A stretch of DNA of 64,000 bases. Origin: Ancylobacter novellus. GTDB lineage: Bacteria > Pseudomonadota > Alphaproteobacteria > Rhizobiales > Methylopilaceae. A program made the translations under genes and the position numbers. The notes below the pieces were generated by a model. It was not told the DNA's origin, ran no database searches, and worked only from the letters and a program-made list of their open reading frames with translations. Below are positions 26,068 to 34,791 of the stretch, one piece after another. Each line of letters begins with the position of its first letter. The first letter of the stretch is position 1. The stretch covers positions 186,001 to 250,000 of the forward strand of contig QFPN01000001.1 in the NCBI GenBank assembly GCA_003241695.1. Direction: 5' to 3'.

Positions 26068-26757
26068 TCACCAGTCAGTCGAAAACTTGTATCCCAACCC
26101 GAACAGAATGCGATTGTCAGTGACGTCCGATCGAACGCGAGCATTCGAAACGCTAAATCTGTCGGTGCCATAGTCGGAATAGCGGTACTCTACTCTGGCT
26201 GTCACATTGTCGGACAGCGCAGCCTCGACGCCGCCGCCGATCGTCCATCCGACCGCCACGGTGTCGTCCGACCCGCCGACTGCGCCGCGCGCCTTGATCT
26301 CGTGATCCGCGAAGGCGAGGCCTCCAGCCCCGTAGATCAGAAAGCGGTCGAACGCGTAGCCGACCCGTCCGCGAACAGCGCCTGTCCACTTCATCTCGTC
26401 GCGAATCGACGCGTTCGGAAGCCCGGTGAAGGCGCGCATGACGCGTCCGTCGCGGGCTTCGGAGTAGTTGATGTCCGCCTCGACGCCGAGGACGATAGGA
26501 GAATTGTCGAGCTGGTGATTGTATCCGGCGAAGCCGCCGATCGTGAATCCGTCCGGCCGGGTCGTCGGCGAGGCTCCGCCCGCGCGGTCCTCAGCCTTGA
26601 ACCAGTCGTAACCGGTCTGGACGCCGACGTAAGGGCCCGACCACGAGAACGACGGGACGGCGACGGGCGCAGCCGGCTCGAACGTCGGCGCGTCGGCGGC
26701 GTGGGCCGCCGTCGTCAGGAGCGCCAGAACGCTGGAAAAGCCGATCGCGCGAAGCAT
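26068..26757 (-). CDS. Outer-membrane beta-barrel protein, paralogue 4
   Basis: 229 residues: signal peptide (cut near Ala-Ala-His-Ala-Ala-Asp-Ala-Pro), linker Thr-Phe-Glu-Pro-Ala-Ala-Pro, barrel with Trp-Ser-Gly-Pro-Tyr-Val-Gly-Val-Gln-Thr-Gly-Tyr, a slightly longer second loop than its paralogues, Val-Gly-Trp-Thr-Ile-Gly-Gly-Gly-Val-Glu, Tyr-Arg-Tyr-Ser-Asp-Tyr-Gly and terminal Gly-Tyr-Lys-Phe-Ser-Thr-Asp-Trp. The start at 26757 begins the signal peptide; the ORF runs on to 27054 without merit. First of the four tandem barrel genes in transcription order. Confidence 0.88.
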   Translation of the reverse strand: MLRAIGFSSVLALLTTAAHAADAPTFEPAAPVAVPSFSWSGPYVGVQTGYDWFKAEDRAGGASPTTRPDGFTIGGFAGYNHQLDNSPIVLGVEADINYSEARDGRVMRAFTGLPNASIRDEMKWTGAVRGRVGYAFDRFLIYGAGGLAFADHEIKARGAVGGSDDTVAVGWTIGGGVEAALSDNVTARVEYRYSDYGTDRFSVSNARVRSDVTDNRILFGLGYKFSTDW

Positions 26758-27083
26758 CTTCAATCCGACTCCCGACGGCCGCTCCGGTTGGAAGCGGCCG
26801 GACCCCCGTAGGCCGGCCTCGGAAATAACGCGGTCCAAGCCTTTTGGTTCCACGTCGCGATCGGGACAGTCCTGCGGGTCGCCCCAGAAAGCGCGCCATT
26901 GTGACGACGGAGCGTCGCCGATGTGGCGATGGCGGGTCGTGACGTGAACGTGAGGCTGGGAGGAACCGCACCGAAAAGCGCGCCTCCGGCCCGGCGCTCG
27001 CGTATAACGCCGCGACGACGCGCCGACGGACCGCCCATGAACCAGCACTTTCAACCATTGGGCGTCGCCCCGGGGACGCTGCC
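26758..27083. other. Intergenic region between barrel paralogue 4 and the SDR gene
   Basis: 326 bases between two divergent genes. I see no convincing small gene, RNA or repeat here; it presumably holds the two promoters. Confidence 0.5.
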
Positions 27084-27830
27084 ATGACCCAGGTCGCGCT
27101 CGTCACGGGCGCCGGGAAGCGCATCGGCGCGGCGGTCGCCCGACGGCTCGGCGAAATGGGCTACGCGGTCGCGCTTCATTGCCGGGCTTCGCTTGCGGAA
27201 GCGCAAGCGCTGGCGGACGAGATCGAGGCCTGTGGCGGCCGGGCCGCCGCGTTCACGGCCGATCTCGCGGAGCCCGACGCGCCCGGCGCGCTGGTCGCGC
27301 AAGCCGCCGCCGCGCTCGGTCCGCTGACGGCGCTCGTCAACTGCGCCTCCTCCTTCGCGGACGATGCGGTCGGAGCGCTCGACGCCGCGCTCTGGGACCG
27401 GCAGATGGCGGTCAATCTGCGCGCGCCGGTGTTTCTCGCCGAAGCCTTCGCCGCGCAGGCTCCGGACGGCGTGGACGCCTGCGTCGTCAACATCCTCGAC
27501 CAGCGCGTGCTGAAGCTCACGCCGCGCGCCGTGTCCTACACGCTGTCGAAGGCCGCGCTGTTCGCCGCCACCACGACCCTCGCCCAGGCGCTCGCGCCGA
27601 AGGTGCGGGTGGTCGCCGTGGGACCTGGCCCGACCCTCCCCAATCCGCGGCAGTCGGGCGAGGATTTCGCCCGCCAGGCGGCGGCGACGCCGCTCGGTCG
27701 CGGACCCACCCCCGAGGAAATCGCGGACGCCGTCGCCTTCCTGCTCGCAGCGCGCAGCGTGACGGGCGCGATGCTGCCCGTCGACGGCGGCCAGCACCTC
27801 GCATGGAGAACGGACGACGCGATCGACTGA
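27084..27830 (+). CDS. Short-chain dehydrogenase, pteridine reductase/FolM-like
   Basis: NAD(P)-dependent oxidoreductase of 248 residues with a Rossmann fold. The cofactor motif is Thr-Gly-Ala-Gly-Lys-Arg-Ile-Gly (residues 8-15), i.e. TGxxxRxG with an Arg, as in pteridine reductases, rather than the usual SDR TGxxxGxG. The Tyr-x-x-x-Lys pair (Tyr-Thr-Leu-Ser-Lys, about 153-157) and a C-terminal Leu-Pro-Val-Asp-Gly-Gly-Gln are present. A dihydromonapterin/dihydrofolate reductase role (FolM) is plausible, not shown. It is convergent with the zntB-like gene. Confidence 0.85.
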   Translation: MTQVALVTGAGKRIGAAVARRLGEMGYAVALHCRASLAEAQALADEIEACGGRAAAFTADLAEPDAPGALVAQAAAALGPLTALVNCASSFADDAVGALDAALWDRQMAVNLRAPVFLAEAFAAQAPDGVDACVVNILDQRVLKLTPRAVSYTLSKAALFAATTTLAQALAPKVRVVAVGPGPTLPNPRQSGEDFARQAAATPLGRGPTPEEIADAVAFLLAARSVTGAMLPVDGGQHLAWRTDDAID

Positions 27831-27846
27831 TCGCGCCGGACAAGCG

Positions 27847-28758
27847 TCAGAGGATGCGCGCGACCTTGAGCACGACCAGCGTCGCCAGTCCCGCGCCGCC
27901 CATCAGCACCATGGTCCAGAAGAAGCCGTTGCCCTCGCTCACGCCCGGAAGGCCGCCGACGTTCATGCCGAACACGCCGGTCACCAGCGTCATGGGCAGG
28001 AAGATCGCGGTGAATATCGAAAGCACGTAAAGGTTGCGGTTCGTGATCTCGGCGAGCGCCGCGGCGCGTTCGTCCTGAAGCTGGCGCGCGCGCTCCTGCG
28101 CGAGGTCGAGATCGTGCCCGACCGCGTCGAGCCGCGCGACGGCGTCGCGTAGCGCCGCCGCGTCTTCGAGCGAGGCCCAGGACGGGAGCCGGGCGGCCAG
28201 CGCACCGAGGGCGAGGCGCTGCGGCCCGAGATGGCGACGGATGCGCGCGAGCAGCCGCCGCACCCGACCGAGGTCGGCCGCCCCTTCCGCGGCGTCGTCG
28301 AGGACCGCCGCCTCGACGGCGTCGAGATCGACGGTCGCCTCGCGGATCAGCTCGACGAAGCTTTCGGAGAGGTGATGCAGCAGCGTCGCGACGAGCGGCA
28401 GGGTGCGGGGCTCGCAGCCGCCACGCTCGACCGTGCGGCGCAGCCTGTCGATCGCCTGCAGCGCATGCCTGCGGGTCGTCACGATGCGGCGCTCGTCGAA
28501 ATAAATCCGCAGCGTCCCGACCGCGGACGGATCGTCGTCGAAATCGTGGCGGAGATCGCTCAGCATGCCGGCCACCCCCCCGCCGGCATCCCTCAGGACG
28601 ACGTGGCCGTCGGCCCGCAGCAGAACGCGGCGAGCCTCGGCCGGCAGGTCCGCCTCGTCGGTGAGGAAGCGCTGCACGCGGACGTCCGAGGCGTCGAGAT
28701 GCAGCCAGAGGAATCCGCCCGGCTGCGCTAGCGCCTCCCCGGCTTCCGCCCATTCCAC
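27847..28758 (-). CDS. zntB: CorA/ZntB family divalent metal transporter
   Basis: A 303-residue 2-TM-GxN protein; ZntB members move Zn2+ across the inner membrane. It has a long cytoplasmic helical domain, then two C-terminal helices with the signature Tyr/Phe-Gly-Met-Asn (Phe-Gly-Met-Asn-Val-Gly-Gly-Leu-Pro, about 265-273) and an Arg-Ile-Leu end. Odd point: the first canonical start is GTG at 28758, but the frame reads on upstream as Leu-Ile-Cys-Gly-Phe-Arg-Ala-Gly, which looks like the family N-terminus, back to a stop inside the PiT gene without any ATG, GTG or TTG. The true start may be non-standard. Gap to the PiT gene is about 76 bases. Confidence 0.88.
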   Translation of the reverse strand: MEWAEAGEALAQPGGFLWLHLDASDVRVQRFLTDEADLPAEARRVLLRADGHVVLRDAGGGVAGMLSDLRHDFDDDPSAVGTLRIYFDERRIVTTRRHALQAIDRLRRTVERGGCEPRTLPLVATLLHHLSESFVELIREATVDLDAVEAAVLDDAAEGAADLGRVRRLLARIRRHLGPQRLALGALAARLPSWASLEDAAALRDAVARLDAVGHDLDLAQERARQLQDERAAALAEITNRNLYVLSIFTAIFLPMTLVTGVFGMNVGGLPGVSEGNGFFWTMVLMGGAGLATLVVLKVARIL

Positions 28759-28834
28759 GCGCTCGATCCCGCCCGGACCGGCGCGGAAACCGCAGATGAG
28801 CCGCGGGTCGTCGAGGCTCTGGACCCCGCGCGCC

Positions 28835-30439
28835 TCAGAAGACGTGGCGAAGGATCCAGAACAGCGCGCTGGCGAGCGCGACCGACGCCGGCAGCGTCAG
28901 CACCCAGGCCATGGCGAGGTTGCGGATGGTCGCGACCTGGAGCCCCGACCGGTTCGCCGCCATCGTTCCCGCGACGCCGGAGGACAGCACATGGGTGGTG
29001 GAGACCGGCAGACCGAAGGCGTCGGCGGCGCCGATCGTCGTCATGGCGACGAGTTCGGCCGACGCTCCCTGCGCGTAGGTGAGATGCGTCTTGCCGATTT
29101 TCTCTCCGACCGTCACCACGATGCGCTTCCAACCCACCATCGTTCCAAGCCCGAGCGCAATCGCGACCGCGACCTTCACCCATGTTGGGATGAACTTGGT
29201 GGCGTTGTCGAGCGATCCCTTGAAGGCGGAGACCGCCTTGGCCTCGTCGGGCGAGAGAGCCGGCGAGCCGCTCTTCTGGATCAGCCGGAGGCCTTCCGAG
29301 GCGAGGTACATGTCGTTCCGGACGTTGCCGACCTTCTGCGGCGGCACGTCGGTCATCTTGTCGTAGCCGGCGACCTCCTGCGCTGTGAGGCCGATCAGGC
29401 TCTGCAGAGCGGGGATCGTCGCGGCCGTCATCTCGCGCGAACCGACATAGCGCGTGACCTCGGCCCGAGGATCTCCGGCGAAGGCGGGCGCGCCGTCGGC
29501 GTGCGCGGCGAGCGCGTTCCGGGCGGCTTCGGCGTTGCCGACATAGGCGCTCATCTGGGCGGGCTCGACGGCCCTATTCAGCGCGTAGGCGGTCGGCACC
29601 GTGCCGATCAGGATCAGCATGATGAGGCCCATGCCCTTCTGCCCGTCATTGGAGCCGTGGGCGAAGGAGACGCCGGTGCAGGTCAGGATCAGCATGCCGC
29701 GGATCCAGAGCGGCGGCGGGGTCGCGCCCTTGGGCTCGGCGTAGAGATCGGGCCGCTTGACCAGGACCTTCATGGTGAGGAACAGCAGCGCCGCCGCGAC
29801 GAAGCCCACGATCGGCGAAAGCAGCAGCGACTTTCCGATGCCGAGCGCCTGGCTCCAGTCGACGCCCGAGGTTCCGCCATGGCCGCCCGCCATGAGCTGG
29901 TTCATCAGGCCGACGCCGATGATCGAACCGATCAGCGTGTGCGAGGAGGAGGACGGGAGCCCGAACCACCAGGTGCCGAGATTCCAGATGATGGCGGCGA
30001 GAAGCAGCGCGAACACCATCGCGAAGCCGGCGTCCGAGCCGACGCTGAGGATCAGCTCGACGGGCAGCAGCGACACGATGCCGAAAGCGACCGCCCCCGT
30101 GGAGGTCAGGACGCCGAGAAAATTCCAGCAACCCGACCACACCACCGCCTGCGTCGGCTTGAGCGAGTGGGTGTAGATCACGGTCGCGACCGCGTTCGCC
30201 GTGTCATGGAAGCCGTTCACGAACTCGAAGCCGAGCGCGATCAGCAGCGCGAGGAACAGCAGCAGGTAGACGAGCGCGCCCGAGGGAGGAACGGCTTCCA
30301 GGTCGCGCAGCAGGCTGACGCCAGAATAGACGAGTCCGATCAGAAGGATAGCGGCGAAGGCCCCGGTCGCGACAAGGCTCGCGCCGCCGCGCGGACCCTT
30401 CTTTTCGGCGAGGGCGGGATGAGAAGCCGTATGGGACAT
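28835..30439 (-). CDS. pit: Inorganic phosphate transporter, PiT family
   Basis: Inner-membrane, low-affinity metal-phosphate/H+ symporter. About 534 residues with ten or more helices. Both PiT repeats are visible: Asn-Gly-Phe-His-Asp-Thr-Ala-Asn-Ala-Val-Ala-Thr (near residue 75) and Ser-Phe-Ala-His-Gly-Ser-Asn-Asp-Gly-Gln-Lys-Gly (near 260), with Leu-Pro-Val-Ser-Thr-Thr-His-Val late in the second half. A hydrophilic insert of about 100 residues separates the halves, as in PitA of E. coli. Start: 30439 (GGAA nine bases upstream) is preferred over 30457, which has no purine-rich site. Precedes zntB; no pap/DUF47 partner here. Confidence 0.93.
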   Translation of the reverse strand: MSHTASHPALAEKKGPRGGASLVATGAFAAILLIGLVYSGVSLLRDLEAVPPSGALVYLLLFLALLIALGFEFVNGFHDTANAVATVIYTHSLKPTQAVVWSGCWNFLGVLTSTGAVAFGIVSLLPVELILSVGSDAGFAMVFALLLAAIIWNLGTWWFGLPSSSSHTLIGSIIGVGLMNQLMAGGHGGTSGVDWSQALGIGKSLLLSPIVGFVAAALLFLTMKVLVKRPDLYAEPKGATPPPLWIRGMLILTCTGVSFAHGSNDGQKGMGLIMLILIGTVPTAYALNRAVEPAQMSAYVGNAEAARNALAAHADGAPAFAGDPRAEVTRYVGSREMTAATIPALQSLIGLTAQEVAGYDKMTDVPPQKVGNVRNDMYLASEGLRLIQKSGSPALSPDEAKAVSAFKGSLDNATKFIPTWVKVAVAIALGLGTMVGWKRIVVTVGEKIGKTHLTYAQGASAELVAMTTIGAADAFGLPVSTTHVLSSGVAGTMAANRSGLQVATIRNLAMAWVLTLPASVALASALFWILRHVF

Positions 30440-30580
30440 GGTCGCGGTTCCGGGCATGACGGAGGCCGCCCAGCGCGACGAACGCAGGCGGCCAGCCGAT
30501 CACGCGATCGTTACCCATGCCGTACGACGGTTCGATGAAACCTTGAACGCGCCCCAAGCCGCGGCGAACCGCCGAAAGTC

Positions 30581-31270
30581 CTATCCCACCGAGAGCGTCA
30601 GGCTCCCCACGCCCTCGATCCGGCCTTCCAGCCGGTCGCCCCTCTTCACCGCACCCACGCCCGAAGGCGTGCCGGTGAAGATCAGGTCGCCGGGTCGCAG
30701 CTCGAACAGGCGAGAGAGCCCGGCGATCATCTCCGGCACGGTCCAGATCAGTTGGTCGAGGTCTCCGGTCTGGCGGCGCTCGCCGTTCACGTCGAGCGTC
30801 ACCGCGCCCTTGGCCGGATGTCCGATCTCGGCCGCCGGCGCGATCGCGCCGCAGGGCGCGGCGTGGTCGAAGGCCTTTCCGACCTCCCAGGGCCGGGAAA
30901 GCTTCTTCGCCTCGGCCTGCAGGTCGCGCCGCGTGAAGTCGACGCCGACGGCGTAGCCGAACACGAGGCCGAGCGCCTCTTCCTCCGAGACGTTCCGGCC
31001 GCCGCCGGAAAGCGCCGCCACCATCTCGATCTCATGGTGAACGTCGGAGGTTTCCGTCGGATAGGGGAAGACCGATCCATCGGGCAGCAGCGAGTCCGGC
31101 GTCTTCATGAAAAAGAACGGCGGCTCGCGGTTCGGATCATGGCCCATCTCGACCGCGTGGGCGGCGTAGTTGCGCCCGACGCAATAGACCCGCCGCGCCG
31201 GGAAGAGCGCGGAGGTTCCGCGCACCGCGACCGCGGCCTGCGGAGCGGGTTCGAAGACGTAGGTCGGCAT
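30581..31270 (-). CDS. Fumarylacetoacetate hydrolase family protein
   Basis: A 229-residue hydrolase of the FAH fold, close in size and sequence to fumarylpyruvate hydrolases (gentisate/maleylpyruvate pathway). The metal site is visible as His-His-Glu-Ile-Glu (about 78-82) and Asp in Val-Gly-Val-Asp-Phe-Thr-Arg-Arg-Asp (about 109-117), with Thr-Gly-Thr-Pro-Ser-Gly-Val-Gly (about 200) near the C-terminus. It would need Mg2+ or Mn2+. No ring-cleavage genes lie beside it, so the substrate is open. GAGGAG precedes the ATG. Divergent from the coxG-like gene. Confidence 0.9.
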   Translation of the reverse strand: MPTYVFEPAPQAAVAVRGTSALFPARRVYCVGRNYAAHAVEMGHDPNREPPFFFMKTPDSLLPDGSVFPYPTETSDVHHEIEMVAALSGGGRNVSEEEALGLVFGYAVGVDFTRRDLQAEAKKLSRPWEVGKAFDHAAPCGAIAPAAEIGHPAKGAVTLDVNGERRQTGDLDQLIWTVPEMIAGLSRLFELRPGDLIFTGTPSGVGAVKRGDRLEGRIEGVGSLTLSVG

Positions 31271-31411
31271 GGTCCACTCCTCGAAGACCCGACGTCTGTG
31301 CGCCTCGGAACGGCGGGAGGCAAGCCGCTCCGATGTTTCATTGGCGCAAGCCGCGGCGGCGCCCTAGATGACGGACCCTCCGCTTCCGCGCATGAACTGC
31401 AAGGCCGATCG

Positions 31412-32185
31412 ATGGATCTCTCAGGCTCCCGCCTCATCCCCGCTCCGATCGCCGCCGTCCGGGCCGCGCTTGCCGACCCCGAGATGCTGAAGACTTGCAT
31501 TCCCGGCTGCGAGCGGCTGGAGCGCACGGCCGGCGGCGCCTTCGAGGGAACGGTCGCGACCAAGATCGGGCCGATCCGCGCCGCATTCGCCGGAACCGTC
31601 ACGGCGATCGAAACCGCGGACGGCTGGTCGCTCTCGGCGCAAGGCGCCGATTCCGCCGCCGGCTCCGGCCGCGGCCAAGGCGCGGTGACGCTATCCGAGG
31701 CGGAAGGCGGCGCGCTGCTGAGCTATCAAGGGACGGCCGAGGTCGAAGGAAAGATCTCCCAGCTCGGCTCTCGCCTCGTATCCGGCGTCGCCCGGCAGTC
31801 GATCGAAACCTTTCTGACCAACCTCGCCGAGAAGGCTGAGGTCGCCGCTCCGCCGGCGGACGAACCGTCGCCGAGGACGGAAGCGATCGAGCCTCCGCTC
31901 GCAGACGCCCCGCCTCTCGTGCATGAGGAACCCGCCGAACCCGCGACAGAGGCCGCCTCCGACGCGCCCCCGCTCGCCGACGGCGTCCTGCCGTCGCAGT
32001 CGATTCCGATCGCTCCGACCCATATCCCGGACGTGCCCGACCCCGTGGCGATCGCCGTGGCGGAAGCGACGGAGAGCCCGAAGGAAGGCGGCGGATCCGT
32101 CGGCCGCATCATGCTGGTCGCGGCGGTGGCGGTGATCGTCGGGATCGCGATCTATCTGGGCTTCCTGCAGCGCCCGCCGGGCTGA
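31412..32185 (+). CDS. CoxG-like SRPBCC protein with C-terminal membrane anchor
   Basis: 257 residues. Residues 1-145 are the carbon-monoxide-dehydrogenase-subunit-G (CoxG) fold: Met-Asp-Leu-Ser-Gly-Ser-Arg-Leu-Ile-Pro-Ala-Pro, Leu-Lys-Thr-Cys-Ile-Pro-Gly-Cys-Glu, and Gly-Ser-Arg-Leu-Val-Ser-Gly-Val-Ala. Then a Pro/Glu/Ala linker (about 146-228) and one hydrophobic helix (about 231-250), so it is tail-anchored. In CO oxidisers CoxG helps place CO dehydrogenase at the membrane; no coxMSL genes are in the window, so the partner here is unknown, perhaps another molybdo-flavoenzyme. Its last 77 bases overlap the 3' end of the opposite RpiR gene. Confidence 0.85.
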   Translation: MDLSGSRLIPAPIAAVRAALADPEMLKTCIPGCERLERTAGGAFEGTVATKIGPIRAAFAGTVTAIETADGWSLSAQGADSAAGSGRGQGAVTLSEAEGGALLSYQGTAEVEGKISQLGSRLVSGVARQSIETFLTNLAEKAEVAAPPADEPSPRTEAIEPPLADAPPLVHEEPAEPATEAASDAPPLADGVLPSQSIPIAPTHIPDVPDPVAIAVAEATESPKEGGGSVGRIMLVAAVAVIVGIAIYLGFLQRPPG

Positions 32186-33080
32186 CGCCGGCTCGGTCCT
32201 CGTCCAGAACCTTCGAGCGGATCTGCTCGAGCCGCGCGAGGCGTTCCGCTGTCTCCTGCGACGACATTTCCGTCACCCGCGCGAGCAACGCCTCGGTCAG
32301 CGCGAGCAGGCTCGCGAAGGAATCCCATGCGCCCACGCTCTCGGTCGCGCCGGTCAGCACCGTTTCGGCGTAGGCCGCCGCCGGGGCGTCGGCCGCGTCG
32401 GTGAACAGCGTGACGGAAGCGCCGCGCTCGGCCGCGAAGCGGCAGAGCCGCACCACGTCGGGCTGATAGCGGCGCACGTCGTAGGCGAGCACCACGGTCC
32501 GACGTCCCACGTCGATCAGCCGGTCGGGCCAGGTGGACGACAGCGAGCCGATCTCCTCGACCCCTCCCCGCACGATTTCCAGATGCCGCACGGCGAGCCG
32601 CGCGAGCGACTGGCTGAAGCGTCCGCCCACCACCAGCACCCTGCGGCGCGGATCGGCGATGCGCTGTGCGGCGCTCTCGAACGCGGCCCGGTCGAGATCG
32701 CGGAACGCGTTCTGCACGTTGAGCGCAAGCTGGCTCCCGAACGCCTGCAGGCGGTCGCCGCCTGGCGCCGGCGGAACCGCGGCGCGATGCGCCGTCCACC
32801 GGCCGAGCGGCGATCCCCGTTCGACGGCGAGCTCCGCGCGCAGCCTGTCCTGAAGCGCGCGCCAGTTCGTCATGCCGAGCTTGGCGAGCAGCCTCAGCAC
32901 GGTCTGGGAGCTCGCACCCGCGGCTCGCGCGAACCGAGCCATGGGGGCGAGCCCCGCTACCGGATAATGCGCGACGAGGTGATCGGCCGCCCTGCGCTCC
33001 TGTGGCGTGAGTTCGGAAGCGATCGTCGCGAGCGCCTGGGCGACGGTCGCAGGCGTCGCTCCTTCGGCGTTGGGTCCCAC
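32109..33080 (-). CDS. RpiR/MurR family transcriptional regulator
   Basis: 323 residues: N-terminal RpiR helix-turn-helix (about 15-85, with Leu-Thr-Pro-Gln-Glu-Arg-Arg-Ala-Ala-Asp and Ala-Ser-Ser-Gln-Thr-Val-Leu-Arg) and a SIS sugar-isomerase-like sensor domain (about 125-265, with Val-Leu-Val-Val-Gly-Gly-Arg-Phe-Ser). A Ser/Arg/Pro tail follows. Starts GTG with GGAGG five bases upstream. It diverges from the permease gene 189 bases away and probably controls the amine-use cluster to the right. RpiR proteins usually sense phosphosugars, but several sit with amine or amino-acid catabolism. Confidence 0.9.
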   Translation of the reverse strand: MGPNAEGATPATVAQALATIASELTPQERRAADHLVAHYPVAGLAPMARFARAAGASSQTVLRLLAKLGMTNWRALQDRLRAELAVERGSPLGRWTAHRAAVPPAPGGDRLQAFGSQLALNVQNAFRDLDRAAFESAAQRIADPRRRVLVVGGRFSQSLARLAVRHLEIVRGGVEEIGSLSSTWPDRLIDVGRRTVVLAYDVRRYQPDVVRLCRFAAERGASVTLFTDAADAPAAAYAETVLTGATESVGAWDSFASLLALTEALLARVTEMSSQETAERLARLEQIRSKVLDEDRAGVSPAGAAGSPDRSRSRRSPPPPRPA

Positions 33081-33269
33081 CTCGTCCTCCCATTTTCGTT
33101 ACTTGGCGCTTGGCGACCGTTTCATTCCATCTTGACAGATTTCTCCGGCCAACGGAACGTTCGTTCCAATCGCTGCCCGGCGGGAGGAGGCGGGCAGGCG
33201 GGGGCAACGCGACGGACGGAGCGGACCCCCGAGGCCCGGCCTCCGTCGCCCGCAACGGGGCGGATCCAC

Positions 33270-34775
33270 ATGGCAGAGCCGACAGGGACTGGCGCGACCT
33301 ATCAAACGGTCGACGCGGACTACTTCGCCAAGCGCGGCCTCACGCGCTACGCAGGCGTCGCGAGCCTCTGGGCGCTCGGCGTCGGCGCGGTCATCTCGGG
33401 CCATTTCTCGGGATGGAACCTCGGCTTCGCGACCGGCGGCTGGGGCGGCATGCTGGTCGCGGGCATGATCATCGCGGTCATGTATCTCGGCCTGACCTTA
33501 TCGATCGCGGAAATGTCGGCGGCGCTGCCGCACACGGGCGCGGCCTACAGCTTCGCCCGCACGGCCATGGGCCGCTGGGGCGGCTTCTTCACCGGGCTCT
33601 GCGAGAACGTCGAATACGTCATCACCCCGGCGGTCATCGTCACCTTCATAACCTCCTACGTGAACTCGATCGTCGGCATCGACGCGGCCTATTCGCCGCT
33701 GATCTGGGTCGGCTTCTACATCATCTTCGTCGCGCTCAACGTCTTCGGGCTGGAGCTGTCGTTCAAGGTGACGATGACCATCACCCTGATCTCGCTCGCG
33801 GTGCTGGTGTTCTTCTGGTTCAGCGCCATCCCGCACATGGACTTCACCCGCTTCGCGCTCAACATCGGCGTCGACGCCGAAGGCAAGGCGGTGGAGCTTC
33901 CGGACGGCGGCGGCTCGTTCTTCCCCTTCGGCTTCTCGGGCGTGCTGGCCACGCTGCCCTTCGCCGTGTGGCTGTTCCTCGCGATCGAGCAGCTTCCGCT
34001 CGCGGCCGAGGAATCGGTCGATCCGAAGCGCGACATGCCGAGGGGCATCATCCTCGGCATCATCACGCTGATCATCTCCGCCTTCATGATCGTGCTGCTG
34101 AACCCGTCAGTGGTCGGGGTGGGGACGTTCAAGCTGTCGACGTCGCTCGAGCCGCTGCTCGACGGCTTCAGGGCGATCTACGGCGACTCCGGCGTCGTGA
34201 TCCTCGGCGTCGTGGCTCTGACCGGCCTGATCGCGAGCTTCCACACCATCATCTACGCGCAGGGCCGGCAGATCTATTCGCTGTCGCGCGCGGGCTACTT
34301 CCCCCGCGGGCTCTCCGTTACGCATTCCGCGTTCAAGACGCCGCACATCGCCATGATCACGGGCGCCCTGGTCGGCCTCGGCGTGATGCTGATCATCTGG
34401 TTTGCGCTCGGCGCGGAGCAGGCCGGCGCCTCGATCGGCTCGGTGCTGCTCAACATGGCGGTGTCGGGCGCGATGTTCTCCTACATCGCCCAGGCCGTGT
34501 CCTTCATCCTGCTGCGGAAGAACGCCGCCCACATCGAGCGGCCCTACAAGTCGCCGCTCGGAATTCCCGGAGCGGTCGCGACAATCGTGATCGCGGTGGT
34601 GACGCTCGGCTACCAGGTGCAGGATCCGAATTTCACCAAGGGCGTGCTCTGGGTGCTGGTCTGGTTCGCGGTGATGACCGTCTACTTCGCGCTCATCGGC
34701 CGTCACAAGCTGGTGCTGTCGCCGGAAGAGAAATTCGCCCAGTCGGGCGGCAAGGACGCCTACGAGTCCCACTGA
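33270..34775 (+). CDS. APC family permease, ethanolamine permease type
   Basis: Inner-membrane uptake system of 501 residues with about 12 helices. Amino-acid/polyamine/organocation features include Gly-Val-Gly-Ala-Val-Ile-Ser-Gly-His-Phe-Ser-Gly-Trp-Asn (helix 1, about 33-46) and Phe-Leu-Ala-Ile-Glu-Gln-Leu-Pro-Leu-Ala-Ala-Glu-Glu (helix 6 region, about 237), a combination I associate with the ethanolamine transporter (EAT) branch. The long ORF begins far upstream; the ATG at 33270 is the first at which membrane sequence follows. First gene of the glutamylation cluster. Substrate assignment is inferred from family resemblance and from the alcohol dehydrogenase downstream. Confidence 0.85.
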   Translation: MAEPTGTGATYQTVDADYFAKRGLTRYAGVASLWALGVGAVISGHFSGWNLGFATGGWGGMLVAGMIIAVMYLGLTLSIAEMSAALPHTGAAYSFARTAMGRWGGFFTGLCENVEYVITPAVIVTFITSYVNSIVGIDAAYSPLIWVGFYIIFVALNVFGLELSFKVTMTITLISLAVLVFFWFSAIPHMDFTRFALNIGVDAEGKAVELPDGGGSFFPFGFSGVLATLPFAVWLFLAIEQLPLAAEESVDPKRDMPRGIILGIITLIISAFMIVLLNPSVVGVGTFKLSTSLEPLLDGFRAIYGDSGVVILGVVALTGLIASFHTIIYAQGRQIYSLSRAGYFPRGLSVTHSAFKTPHIAMITGALVGLGVMLIIWFALGAEQAGASIGSVLLNMAVSGAMFSYIAQAVSFILLRKNAAHIERPYKSPLGIPGAVATIVIAVVTLGYQVQDPNFTKGVLWVLVWFAVMTVYFALIGRHKLVLSPEEKFAQSGGKDAYESH

Positions 34776-34791
34776 CCGGAGGCCGGGAGGC

